Source: Rhynochetos jubatus
Taxonomy: Eukaryota > Chordata > Aves > Eurypygiformes > Rhynochetidae
Assembly: GCA_027574665.1 (NCBI GenBank)
Contig: CM050672.1
Location: 8,168,001-8,232,000 of the forward strand
Reading direction: 5' to 3'
Length of the DNA: 64,000 nt
Made by a program: the position numbers and the translations under genes
Part shown: positions 21,301 through 31,900 of the stretch, one piece after another
How the letters are laid out: the number at the start of each line of letters is the position of its first letter
How positions within the stretch are numbered: position 1 is the stretch's first letter
The notes under the pieces: generated by a model
Seen by the model: the letters and a program-made list of their open reading frames with translations, nothing else
What the model was told of the DNA's origin: nothing
Databases searched by the model: none

Positions 21301-22347
21301 CTGTGTCCTGTGACGCCTGTCCTGTGGCCTTCAGACCCTCTCCCTCTCTCCCTGTATCCCATGGCCCCCAGTCCCTGTCCCCTCTCCCTGTGGCCCCCAG
21401 ACCCTCTCCCTGTGTCCCACGGCCAGGGTCCCCAGACCCTCTCCCCCTGCCCGCAGCCATCCTGGAGGTGCACGAGGATTTCTTCCTGTACAAGAGCGGG
21501 ATCTACCGGCACACGCCGGTGGCCGAGGGGAAGGGCCCGAAGCACCAGAGACACGGGACCCACTCGGTCAAAATCACCGGGTAGGTGGGGGGCAGCCTGG
21601 GGGGCTGTGGAGAGCCCCCATCTGGGGTGGGGGGAGACATGCTCTCCTTGGGGGAGGAAAGGTGTCCCCTTCCTGTGGGGCAGGGAGAGGAAGGGGGGGG
21701 AGGAGGGTGCAGGCGGTGATGCTCGCCCCGGGGCTGTGGCCACAAGTGACACGAGTGCACAGTGCTCAGCCCCCTGAAAGGGGGGAGGTGAGTTGGAGGG
21801 GAGGGGGCTGGCCAGCCTGTGCCAGCAGCTTCCTTCCTTCTCCCCATGGCTAAATATACCCCCACCTATTTTGGGAACGGATGTAAATACCCCGGCCTGG
21901 CCCCCGGGGGCTGGGGGGCAGGAAATGAGTGGGGTGACCGCAGCACGGAGGGGGGGGCGATGCCCACAGCACCCCAGGACCCCCCCTCACTGCCCGACCC
22001 TCCCATTGCAGGTGGGGGGAGGAGCAGCTGCCGGATGGCCAGACCCAAAAATACTGGGTGAGTGTTGGCGGGTGTCACGAGCTGGTTGGGGCTCAGCCGT
22101 TGGGGTGGGTGCAAGGGGGGCATTCCCGTGCCCGGGTGGCATTCAGCCTGGGATGGGGGGGCGGGTTGTGTGATGCTGAGCCGTGTCCCCTGTCCCACCC
22201 CCGCAGACCGCAGCCAACTCCTGGGGCACGGCGTGGGGCGAGGGCGGCCGCTTCCGCATCGCCCGCGGCGTCAACGAGTGCGAAGTGGAGACCTTTGTGG
22301 TGGGCGTCTGGGGCCGGGTCAGCGTGGAGGACATGCCCCACAAGTGA
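15371..22347 (+). CDS. TINAGL1: TINAGL1, tubulointerstitial nephritis antigen-like 1 (lipocalin-7)
   Basis: Secreted matricellular glycoprotein of basement membranes, a catalytically dead papain-family relative. Coding exons: 15371-15671 (5' UTR from 15340), 16329-16392, 18038-18130, 18218-18332, 19354-19477, 19615-19765, 20008-20191, 20493-20538, 21457-21580, 22012-22057, 22207-22347. They total 1389 nt, or 462 residues plus TGA, close to the human 467. Residues 1-19 form a signal peptide. 45-89 is a somatomedin-B-like Cys cluster (C45, CC51-52, C59, C68, C70, C74, CC81-82, C89) with a possible N-glycosylation site NRT at 75-77. A second Cys-rich module ([11 protein letters not shown]) follows. 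The cathepsin-like domain starts near residue 200: Gln220 is present, the nucleophile is Ser226 ([10 protein letters not shown]) instead of Cys, while His395 ([10 protein letters not shown]) and Asn420 (NSWG) remain. The chosen ATG is the first in the exon and gives the signal peptide. Confidence 0.97.
20985..21450 (+). repeat. Pyrimidine-rich minisatellite in TINAGL1 intron, next to an acceptor
   Basis: About 460 bp built from variants of a unit like ggcccccagaccctctccc followed by tgtgtccc. Unit length is irregular, roughly 25-50 bp. The array runs up to the exon 10 acceptor (exon starts 21457), whose own tract contains the same ccccagaccctctccccctg words. Confidence 0.88.
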
Positions 22348-23060
22348 GCGCCCCACGCCCCCCAGCCCCTCCGCACTGGGTCCCCCCCCCCCCACCCCCC
22401 CCACATGTCCATGCCCCCACCATGGCCCTGCCCAGCACCCCAGCCCCTCCGTCCCCTCCTGGGGGGCACCCGTGGGGTGGGACCCCCACGCTGCCCTGGG
22501 CTGGGGGGGGGGGCAGGGACACGCTGTCCCCGCTGTGCTGACGCAGCTGCTGGGTGCAGTGGGGCGTGTGCGGCCGGGGGGTGCCCTGGGGGCCCGTCCC
22601 GTGGGGTTTACCCACTAATCCCCCCTTTTGGTAGCAATGGGGGGGGGTCTTCAAAGGCAGCCACCCCCTACCCGGGGCCGGGGGAGTGCTGCAGTGGGGC
22701 CCCCAGGGCTCCTGCACCTCCAGCTCTGCCCCCCAGCTCCCCGGGGCTGGGGGAGGGGGGGCTTGTCTGTGCCCCCGGGGCTGCAGGAACCCCAAGGCTG
22801 GGGCTGGGGTCCCCACCGTGTCCCCCCCCCCCGCCCGTCCCTATGGTGCTATGGCCACTGCCACACCCCCCCCCGGGGGCAGGAGTGGGCTCAGCCCCAC
22901 GGTGTCCCCGTGGGGCCACAACTGGGGACCACGCAGCAGCTCAGCCCGGCTCCCCCTACCCCCCCCCCCCGGCCCCCCCGGGGCTGTACTTTTAAGATGT
23001 TTTTGTATTTATTTTGCTTTTTAATATTTGTAAGTAAATTTACTGAAGTCTCAGTGCCAG
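22348..23060 (+). other. TINAGL1: TINAGL1 3' UTR (probable)
   Basis: GC-rich sequence after the TGA (22345-22347), ending in an AT-rich block at about 22988-23053 (gtatttattttgcttttt, then aatatttgtaagtaaattt). No canonical AATAAA is present; an AT-rich variant signal is assumed. A second small AT-rich block at 23785-23820 is an alternative end. Confidence 0.5.
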
Positions 23061-23263
23061 CAGGGTCATGTCCTGGAGGGGGGGGGGGAGGTTCCTGTCC
23101 CGGGGGGGGGGGACACCCAGCCGTGGCCCCGGGAAGGGCTGTGGGGTGAGATAAGGCTCCGCTCATTGTGCGTCTTCCGGCCCCCCCAGCACCGGCCACG
23201 CCACGGGCACAGGCAGCCACGCGGGCCACCGCGGCTGGGGGTGTCACCACAGCCCCCTCCCCA

Positions 23264-23720
23264 CCTAGGGGTGCCACTGTAGCCCCTCCCTCACCCACCC
23301 TTCCAGCCTGGGGTGCCACTGCAGCCCCCCACCCCAAGCCCGGGGTCTCACCACAGTTCCCCAACCCACCCCCCAAGCAAGGGGTGCCACCACAGCCACC
23401 CCCTAAACCCCCCCACCCACAGCCACCCAGGTCACCACAGCCCCCTCCCCACCCAGGGGTGCCACTGCAGCCCCCCCCTCACCCACCCTCCGAGCCAGGG
23501 GTGGCACCATAGCCCCCCCCCGCCCAGCCAGGGGTGTCACCACAGCCCCCCTCCAGCCCCCCCCAGCCAGGGGTGCCACTACAGCCTCCCCCTAACCCCC
23601 CCCCCCCCCCCCAGCCAGGGGTGCCACCGCAGCCCCCCTCCAGCCCCCCACCCAGCCAGGGGTGCCACTGCAGCACCCCCCCATAATCTTCCCACAGCCC
23701 CCCAAGCCAGTAGTGCCCCC
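23264..23720. repeat. 35-48 bp minisatellite in the TINAGL1-PEF1 convergent gap
   Basis: About eleven degenerate units, each with a core like aggggtgccaccacagcccc (starts near 23268, 23301, 23341, 23379, 23456, 23498, 23533, 23568, 23617, 23660) followed by a variable C-rich spacer. The adjoining sequence to 24372 has long C and G runs and no recognisable gene. In mammals HCRTR1 lies between these two genes; I see no receptor exon here. Confidence 0.85.
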
Positions 23721-24372
23721 CTCTAAGGCCAGGGGGGCCACCCCAGGGGGCCATAGGACCGGGGGGGGGGTGGGTGGGGGTGTAGCATATTGCCTTTCAA
23801 TCCTCTATTTATGTATTGGACCCCCCCCCAACCTACCCCCCCACCTCTGAGCACCCCCAACCCCGCAGTGTGGAGTCGGGCGCCACCTGGCGGTGAGAGC
23901 CGGGTCCTGCGGGTGCACAACCCATGTACCCCCCCCGGGGTGTGTGTACCCCCCCGCGGTGTGTGTGCCCCCCCCCGGAAGGGCTAGGTACACTCAGGGG
24001 GGCAAGGGGGGGGTGTCCACACACGCGTGTGAACGCGCTGTTGGCTCTCAGCGCGTCTGTACATGCGTAGCGGGGGCTGGGGGGGGTCCATGGGGGGGGT
24101 GACAGGGCCGGGGGGGGGGTGTTGGCCCCCCCCAGCAGCTGGAGGACGCGGAGCAGGGCCGGAGCGCTGAGCGACGCTCTGGAACGCACGGTCCCACCTT
24201 CGGCTGGAGCCAAGGGAAACATGGGCATCTGCTTATCGCTTCTGCGGGGGCCGGAGGGCACCGCCTCCTCCAGCTCCTCCCTTTCGCAGCAGGGGGGGTG
24301 ACGGGGGCCAGGCAGCAGCCCCCCCCCCCCCCCCCCAAAACACCAACACCCCGTGGGCAGCGCGCGTCGCCG

Positions 24373-24378
24373 TTTATT
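24373..24378 (-). terminator. PEF1: PEF1 poly(A) signal AATAAA
   Basis: AATAAA on the minus strand (tttatt on plus), about 560 nt past the PEF1 stop codon and followed by G/T-rich sequence. It is the only canonical signal downstream of the gene and defines a 3' UTR of about 24355-24941. Confidence 0.8.
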
Positions 24379-24941
24379 CAAACGCCGTAAAATCCAGCGC
24401 TAAACCGTTGGGGTTTGGCTCCGGCGGCGGCGAATCGACCCCTTGGCACTGTGTGTGGGGGGGGTGCGCGGTGATCCCGCGCCGCGGCCCGGAGAGAAAC
24501 GGGGCGCAGACCCCCCCACTCCCGTCCCCGGCAAAGCGGGTGTTCCAGCACTGCCGAGGGGGCGGAGGATCTGCCACCGCCTGCGCCCAGCCCGCTGCCT
24601 CCCAAAGGCGCCCGGAGGGTCCCCGAAAGCGCGTGACGGGCCACGGAGCACAGGGACGGCGCGGACGGGGGGGGCGCTGAAGGATGATTCGGCTGGCGAA
24701 GGGGGATCCCAGCGCTCCCTGGGAGGCACGGTGCAGGCTGCCGCGTGGGCCGTCCCACCCCACGGCCCCGGGTTTTGGCGTGGAGGCAGCCAGCGCCGCT
24801 GGGAGCAAGGAGCGGACGGGACTTGGAGCTCCGGGGAGGCGGGGATGCAGCAGGCTGGGAACACGGGAGCAGCTTGCTCTTCGGGAGGTCAGGCCGCATC
24901 CCGGCACGGGACCCGCGGTTCGGCTCGCGGGCCTCGGCCCG

Positions 24942-27744
24942 TCACATCATGCGCGTGACGACGGCGGTGAGGAAATCCTCGTAGCTGAGGCGCGCGTTGC
25001 CCACCAGCCCCACGTCCTTCTCGCGGAAGGCGTCGGTCGTGCTGCGCAGCTGCAGGCAGATGTGAATGAAGCGGTCGAGCTGGATGCCGGGGTTGGAGGA
25101 TCGCGGGGCGTAGCGGGAGAGCAGGAGCTGGCTGAACTGCGGGCTCAGGGTATAGCCCATCTGGGAGAACGCTGGCAGGAAGAAACACTCGGATTAAACC
25201 TTCCCCCCAGGAAGGACAGCGACTGTGCCCTCCCTTCCCAGCGCTGGCACGCGCCCCGGCTCCCACCCCAACAGGTTAGGGGGGGCGGTGTGAGGACAGG
25301 GCTCTCCCAAGGGAGGCAACAGACCAAGGCACGAATTCCAGACGTTTTTCCCCTCAATCAGACACACGCCCAGGAGCTCCTCCCAAAAAACAGGCTTAGC
25401 CCACATGCCATTCGGGAAGCCAGGGTTGGGATTTTGGGTTTCCTTAAGGAAGGAAGTTGTGCTGCAGCCCTGCTGCGGCTCCTACGCCACGAGAAGGCTC
25501 AGCACCAGCGCTGCCGCGGCCGGTTCAGCCAGCCCAGTGAGCGACAGCCCCCCGGGAAGGCTCAGCACCAGCGCTGCCACGGCCGGTTCAGCCAGCCCAG
25601 TGAGCGACAGCCCCCCGGGAAGGCTCAGCACCAGCGCTGCCGCAGCCGGGTCAGCCAGCCCAGCGAGCGACAGCCCCACGGGAAGGCTCAGCACTGCCAT
25701 GGCCGGTTCAGCCAGCCCAGCGAGCGACAGCCCCACGGGAAGGCTCAGCGCTGCCGCAGCCGGTTCAGCCAGCCCAGCGTGCCCCAGCGCAGTGACAGCC
25801 CCACGGGAGGCACCCCGGGAGCTCGGAGACGCCCAGCCTGGCTGCAGGGACGGCGTCATCCCAGGCTGGGCTGGAATAAACACCCAGCAGAGCTGGAGCG
25901 CAGTCCCTGCGGACCTCGGTGAGGGCCAGGTTGGGGGCCGCGCCCTTCGCTCACCTTGCTGGAGCTCGCTGCAGCTGATGGAGCCCGACTGGTCCCGGTC
26001 GTACTGCTGGAAGAGGCTCCTCCACTGCTGGATGAAGCGCAGCAAGGCCGAGAAGCCGTACACATCTATGCGTCCCGACCTGGTCTTATCGAACATGTCT
26101 GGGGAGGAAGGAGCGAGGAGCTGCTGACAGCTCCTGCAGCTCCCCAGCACCCAGCTCCGGCCCCAGAAGCCCTCCCTCACCAGGACTGCGATCGACCGGG
26201 AGCGGTCAATCCCCAAGGGGCAAGCGGCACCAAAACCCAACGCTGGGACAAGCTGGGGAACGCTGCGCCTCCGGAGCTCTCCCTCCCTTTACTCCCCGGG
26301 AGCCGGGGCTCACTTGGCCTTGCACAGGGCCGGGCTCCCCGGGACACGGGGATCGGCCTCGCGCAGGGCCGGGCTCCCCGAGACCCGGTGATCGGCCTCG
26401 CGCAGGGCCGGGCTCCCCGGGACCCGGGGATCGGCCTCGCGCAGGGCCGGGCTCCCCGGGACACGGGGATCGGCCTCGCGCAGGGCCGGGCTCCCCGGGA
26501 CACGGGGATCGGCCTCGCGCAGGGCCGGGCTCCCCGGGACACGGGGATCGGCCTCGCGCAGGGCCGGGCTCCCCGGGACACGGGGATCGGCCTCGCGCAG
26601 GGCCGGGGTCCCTTTCCCAAGCGGCGTTTTGGGCCCCTGACTCACGTCCTCCACCAGATCCCTTAGAGCTGCCCGGGTTGCCCAGCTCTCGCTGCAGAGA
26701 GCGCTTCCGGGCCCGGTACCAGGGGAACGCAGCCCGGGCTTCACCCCGAGAGCGGCTCGGAACGGAAGGCGGCGGGAGGGCGAGGCGAGCCCGGACTCAC
26801 TTATCATCAGGAGGCAGGTCTCGTCATTGAACGTCGACCAGTTGGAGTTGACCAGCGCCTGCTTCAGCTCCTTCATGGAGATGTACCCGCTGCGATCGGC
26901 ATCCACCGCCTGGAACCAGGAGAAGGCCTCCGGGTCCACGCCCGGGGGGGCGCTACCTGCGCAGGGAGAAGCCGTCAGCGGCTCTTGCCCCCTCCTCGGA
27001 GAGGCTGGGGGGTCCCGGGGGGCCGCAACACCCGGGGACAGCTCGGCACCTCCGCTCTGCGCGGCTTGTGGAGCCGCAGGACGCTGGGAGAAGGGGGCAG
27101 CGAGGCGCCGGGGCTGCCGGCACAGAACATCGGAGCCGTGGCGTAGCTCGGGACGGGAGAGCGGCCACGGGGCTCCGGGAACCCGGCAGCGCCCGGAGAC
27201 CGACGCACGGCTCCGAGGGTCTGTGCTGTGCCCAGGGCTGCCGCCCCCTCCTCCTCTCCCGCGCCCCGAGTCCGGGGAATGCGGCGGAGCTGGGCGGGGG
27301 GCGCCGAGCCCACCGCCCCCGGCACGGACCGGGACCGGGACCCCCCCCAGCGCAACCCCCTGACCCCGAGCCGGGTGGGGGGGGCCCAGGGGGCCGAGCA
27401 CCCGCCGCGGCAAGGACCCTCTCACCTCCGGGGGTCGCCCCTCCGTAGGGTCCGGGCTGGGGGCCGCCACAGGGGCCGCTGCCGGGCTGTCCGTAGGGTC
27501 CTCCGGGCGCGGCGCCTCCTCCGTAGGGACCCCCGGGCGGGGGCTGCCCGTAGGGACCCCCGGGGTAGGGGCCGGCCGGGGGCGCGCCGGGGGCCTGTCC
27601 TGCACCGGGGAAACCCTGGGGAGGGGGCAGAGCCCGATGTGCGGCCGGCACCGGGCGCCACGCCCCTCCCCGCGCCCCTCACCCCGGCCCCCCCCCCGCC
27701 CACCGGCCCCGCCGCGGCCCCACCTGCCCCGGATACGCCGCCAT
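24942..27744 (-). CDS. PEF1: PEF1, peflin (penta-EF-hand protein)
   Basis: Calcium-binding partner of PDCD6/ALG-2. The pair is a co-adaptor for the CUL3-KLHL12 ubiquitin ligase acting on SEC31 in COPII transport. Exons on the minus strand: 27724-27744, 27426-27615, 26801-26956, 25955-26098, 24942-25171. They total 741 nt, or 246 residues plus TGA, with consistent phases. Residues 1 to about 75 are Gly/Pro/Tyr/Gln-rich with repeated PGGPYG-type units, shorter than in human peflin (284 residues). EF1 loop 89-100 ([12 protein letters not shown]) and EF3 loop 156-167 ([12 protein letters not shown]) are intact. EF2 (126-137, [12 protein letters not shown]) ends in Gly rather than Glu, and EF4/EF5 are degenerate, as usual for dimerising PEF proteins. 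The protein ends VVTRMM. The start follows the CpG promoter and gives MAAYPGQ, like the mammalian MASYPYRQ. Confidence 0.96.
25493..25808. repeat. 63-bp tandem repeat in PEF1 intron 4
   Basis: Five copies starting at 25493, 25556, 25619, 25682 and 25739 (periods 63, 63, 63, 57). Each begins gaaggctcagc and contains ggttcagccagcccag. The period is a multiple of three, so both strands carry long open frames that are artefacts. Confidence 0.93.
26323..26607. repeat. 39-bp tandem repeat in PEF1 intron 3
   Basis: Seven nearly identical 39-bp units, each containing gatcggcctcgcgcagggcc and a gctccccgggacacgggg-like part. Divergence is 0-3 bases per unit, so the array is young and probably polymorphic. 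It yields 13-residue repeat frames on both strands that are not coding. Confidence 0.95.
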
Positions 27745-27900
27745 AGCGCCGCTACCGCCCCCCCGCTGGCTCCGCCCCGCTGACGTCACGAGAAACGCGC
27801 GCGCCTATTGGCTGCTGCGCGTCGTCGCGCCGAGGCCACGCCCCCGGGAAGCGGAAGTCTCGGCGGGGCGGGGCGGGAGGAAGCGGGGCGGTGACGCGCG
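27745..27900 (-). promoter_or_regulatory. PEF1: PEF1 CpG-island promoter with CRE, CCAAT, ETS and GC boxes
   Basis: Just upstream of the PEF1 ATG (27744) on the minus strand are a full palindromic CRE TGACGTCA (27781-27788), a CCAAT box in gene orientation (attgg on plus, 27807-27811), an ETS core cggaagt (27852-27858) and G-rich Sp1-type boxes (about 27863-27880). There is no TATA box. This is a typical housekeeping promoter; factor binding is inferred from motifs only. Confidence 0.75.
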
Positions 27901-28130
27901 GGAAGGGAGCGCCCGGAGCGGTTTTAAGGCGGCAACGACACTTAGTGGTGGGGCCCACCGAGCTCCGTAGCGGCCCCCAGGGAGCAGGATCGGGATCTTC
28001 CCGGGAGCAGGGCCAGGAGCGGGATCTACCCGGGAGCAGGACCAGGAGCAGCCTGGCTGTGGGGCTGGCATGCCCCCAGCGTCAGGGCTGGGATGCTCCT
28101 GGGAGCAGGCCCGGGGTCCCGCTAGGAACG

Positions 28131-28575
28131 GGGCTGGGGGCTCCCCAGGAGCTGGACTGGGACCCTTCCCCAGGCAAGCCCAGGAGCTGCCCAGGAGCAG
28201 GGCTGGGAATCCCCCTGGATCAGGGCTGGGGGCTCCCCAGGAGCTGGACTGGGACCCTTCCCCAGGCGAGCCCAGGGGCCAGGGCTGGGAATCCCCCTGG
28301 ATCAGGGCTGGGGGCTCCCCAGGAGCTGGACTGGGACCCTTCCCCAGGCAAGCCCAGGAGCTGCCCAGGAGCAAAGCTGGGAATCCAGTTGGATCAGGGC
28401 TGGGGGCTCCCCGGGAGCTGGACTGGGACCCTTCCCCAGGTGAGCCCAGGAGCTGCCCAGGAGCAGCGGGGCTGGGCTCCCTCCAGGAGCCGGTGGGGGC
28501 CAGGATGTGCCAGGGAGCAGGACCAGGAGTCACCAGGGCTGGGAATCCCTTTGGATCAGGGCCGGGGTCTTCCCA
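28131..28575. repeat. 92-bp minisatellite between PEF1 and COL16A1
   Basis: Units begin gggctgggggctcccc at 28131, 28223, 28305 and 28397 (periods 92, 82, 92) with a partial fifth unit to about 28575. The 82-bp unit has a 10-bp deletion. It lies in the 27.9-28.7 kb intergenic stretch, which otherwise holds no recognisable gene. Confidence 0.92.
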
Positions 28576-28741
28576 GGACCACCCCCCATCAGGGCCAGGG
28601 CTCGGGGTGCCCTGAGCCCCGTCTGCTGGGCTGGGGGTCCAGGGCTGGGCAGAGCATCCCTGGGGACGGGGATGGGGCAGGATCCATCCCGTGGGAACAA
28701 GGAGGCGGGAGGCACGGGGTGGGGGGAGGCACCAGAACGGG

Positions 28742-28747
28742 TGTATT
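28742..28747 (-). terminator. COL16A1: Candidate COL16A1 poly(A) signal AATACA
   Basis: AATACA on the minus strand, 154 nt past the COL16A1 stop codon. It is a weaker variant signal. No AATAAA is present between the stop and the 92-bp minisatellite, so the 3' UTR is probably short. Assigned by position only. Confidence 0.4.
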
Positions 28748-28900
28748 GAGCCGGGCAGGATCCACCTGCCCTCACGATCGCGACGGAGCTGTACAACACC
28801 CCCCCCCCCAACACCCCCGCCCCCTCTCGGGACAGGCACAGCCCCCGGCACAGCAGGGAAACGATATGAACAGCAAAGGTGGGGGGCGCGGGGACCCCCA

Positions 28901-31900
28901 TCAGCCGAAGGGGCCCTTGACGTTTTTGGGCTGGAAGAGGGGCTGCTCCAGGGGCACGGCCCCCAGGCACTCCGCCGGGCTGCAGTGCCCCGTCTTGCCC
29001 GGCTGCCCCGTGGCACCGGGGGGGCCGGGGATGCCGGGGATGCCCTGCTGACCCACCGGGCCCGGGGGGCCCATCTTCCCATAGCCTGGTGGTCCTTGGG
29101 GACCTGGAAGAGATGGAAAAGAGGGTGGGGGGCTGGCAGCGAGCCCCAGCGTGGGGCTGGTGGGTGTGCGGAGGGAGAGGGCTCACCTGGGGGTCCCGGG
29201 GGGCCGCTGTCCCCCATCAGCCCCACTCCTTTCTCCCCTTTCTCTCCTTTGGCGCCTGGCTCACCTGGAGAAGAGGCGGATGGAGAGGGGTGAGACCCCG
29301 GCACAACCGGGGATAGCGGGAACGCGCCGGGGACGCCGGGAAGGCGGCGGGGAGCAGCACCTACCCCGCATGCCTGGCACGCCCTGCCGCCCCTCTCTGC
29401 CGATCTGCCCCGGCATCCCGGGGGAGCCAGGGGGTCCCGGCCGACCGGGCAGCCCGTCCTTCCCCGGAGGACCCGGTCTTCCCGGGGATGCCACCATCTC
29501 CACCGGGAAGTGGAGCCGGGAGGTGTAGTAGGCCATGCGCTCTGCGGGGAGAGGCGGCCGCGTTAGGGCTCGGGGTGGGGGGGACGCACACACGAGGCGA
29601 TGCCGGGGTGCGACTGACCCTCACCCCCGCCCCCCCTCCTCCGTTACCGTCAAACATCTTGTTCAGCTCCTGACGGATGAACCTCTTGATCTCATCATAA
29701 TTCACCACGTCGCCCTGGGGGGGGGAAACGCGGGGGGATGTCGCCACGGGGGGGACATCACTGGGTCCAGCGGGGTGACAGGGTCCCGCGTATCCCCGCC
29801 GGCACAGCCACCCATTCTTACCATCATCCCCGGGGGGCCCGGCAGCCCGGGGCTGCCCGCAGGTCCCGGTGAGCCGGGGGGGCCCCTCTCGCCTGCAGGC
29901 CCCCGCGGCCCCACGAGGCCCATGGAGCCGCTCTTCCCCGGCCCCCCGGGCATGCCGGCTCTGCCCTTCTCCCCAGGGTAGCCTCTCTCTCCAGGGGATC
30001 CGGCTTCACCCTGCGGAGACACAGAGGGGTCACCCCCAGCCCCCCCTGGGGCTGCAGGATGCCGGGACGCCCGCGGCGGCACAGCCGGGGTCTCACCTTC
30101 TGACCGGCCGGTCCCGCGGTACCGGGTTTTCCTGGGGGGCCCTGGGGAGACACAGAGAGGCGGGATGTCCCCTGCGTGGGCACCCTGGGGACAGCGTGGC
30201 CAGCCCGGGAGGGTGCCACGGTCAGGCAGAGCCCCCCCCCCAACTCCATACCTCTTTACCAACGGGTCCGTCCGGTCCCTGCTCCCCCTGCGGAATCAAA
30301 GCGTGGGACCGTGAGACGGCGCGGTGCCAGTCCCGCGGTGCCCGTCTCTCCAGAGTGCGAGGGTCCGCACCGCACCCCCCGCTGCACTCACCGGTGGTCC
30401 CGGGTGTCCCGGGGGTCCTGGCTGCCCCGGCATCCCTGGCAGACCTCGCTCGCCTGCGGAGCCCCGCTCACCCTTCAGTCCCTGCAGGGAGGCAGGAAGA
30501 GGGAGCCGGGAGCATCCGACTGCGGGATGGGGACGGCGACCCCCCCAACCCACCCACCAGCCCCCCACATCCCGCAGCTGGGGCAGGGCTCAGCCCCAGG
30601 CGGTACTCACCACTCCGGCGAGGCCGGCGGGACCTGGCTGCCCCGGGCTGCCGGGGGGACCCTGGGGGGCAGAAATCGGGGTGTCAGGTGGGAGGGAGGC
30701 CCCACCGTCCTCCCTGCCATGGGGGGTGTGCCGTGGGGGGTAAATCCAACTTACGATGAGCCCCGGAGGTCCCTGCCGGCCTTGGGGTCCCATGGGTCCA
30801 GGGTCACCCTGGGAAAGGCAGCGTGGTGAGGGGCGTTACAGGGTCCATCTGGCTCCTGCGCCCACCCACCCCCTCACTCACCTCCGCTCCTGGCCGGCCC
30901 GTGCTCCCCGGGGGGCCGGGTTTGCCGCAGTCACCCTAAAAGGAGGAAGGGACAGTGGGCAGTGCAGTGCATGGAGACCCTGGCCCAGGAGTGAGGTCCC
31001 TGGGGCTGTCACCACCGAGTGTCCCCCAGTGCCACCACTGCTCACCTTCGGTCCTGGGAGACCCGGATGCCCTGTCTTCCCCTTGAAACCCTGGAAAGGG
31101 AGAGAAAAGAGGTGGGTGGGGGTCCCAGCTCCTGCAGGCAGACCACCCTGACCCCAGTCTCCACCAGGGACCCTGTCCTGCAGTGCTGAGCTGGGGGGTG
31201 GGGATGCTCCCCCCACCCCTCTGGGCTCAGCGTCCCCAGGAGCACACGGTGGGACAGTCCCGGCTCTGGGGACACCCGGTCCTGGCTGTGGGGACATGAC
31301 AGGCACCGAGCACCGGGGAGGGGTGACAAGGAAGGCTGTCACTCACCGGAGGACCCATCATTCCTGGGGGGCCGGGGGGGCCAGGGTCACCCTGGAGAGA
31401 AAGATACAGGTTGGGGGTTGTCCTGGGGGGGGTTGCAGGGTGGTTGCCCACCTCCCCAGCACCCACAGGTGCCCCCCAGCCTTACCCGCAGCCCTGGCTT
31501 GCCATCCTTGCCATCAAGTCCTTCCAAGCCAGCGGGGCCCTGCAGGGACAAGGGGAGGGTGTCAGAGGGTGGTCTGCACCGAGGGGCTCTGGGGGTCCCT
31601 CAGAGACCTGCTCTGGGCACCCCAGGGCATGGGAACAGGTCCCTAGGGAATGGGAACAGCCAAGCTGTTCTTGGCCCCTCTCCCCCCAGGATGGCATGAT
31701 GGGGGAGGTCTTACCTGAATGCCCGGTGGTCCAGGGGGTCCGGGGGGTCCTGGCATCCCCGTGGGGCCACGCATGCCCTCACTGCCCTGCGAGAGCCACA
31801 GGAGCTCACGGGCGCAGCCAGGGCCGGGCACGCCTCGGCCACCCCACAGCGTGACGGTCACCCCGCAGCCACGTCCTGGTGCCCCCCACCCACAGCACTC

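Noticed and set aside
23785-23820. TINAGL1 3' end at the second AT-rich block
   Set aside because: Possible, but it lies beyond the minisatellite and has no AATAAA; the nearer AT-rich block at 22988-23053 is preferred.
24684-25922. Plus-strand 412-codon frame antisense to PEF1
   Set aside because: It covers PEF1 exon 5 antisense and the 63-bp repeat, whose period is a multiple of three.
26323-26607. Regular 39-bp repeats resembling a CRISPR array
   Set aside because: There are no unique spacers: the whole unit repeats. The host is a vertebrate and the array is intronic.
27891-29051. Plus-strand 386-codon open frame with repeated peptide
   Set aside because: The peptide repeat is a by-product of the 92-bp minisatellite; no codon bias, start context or homology is visible.
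27805-29304. Minus-strand 499-codon open frame across the PEF1-COL16A1 gap
   Set aside because: It reads the 92-bp minisatellite and out-of-frame collagen exons. The real last collagen exon is 28901-29103 in a different frame.
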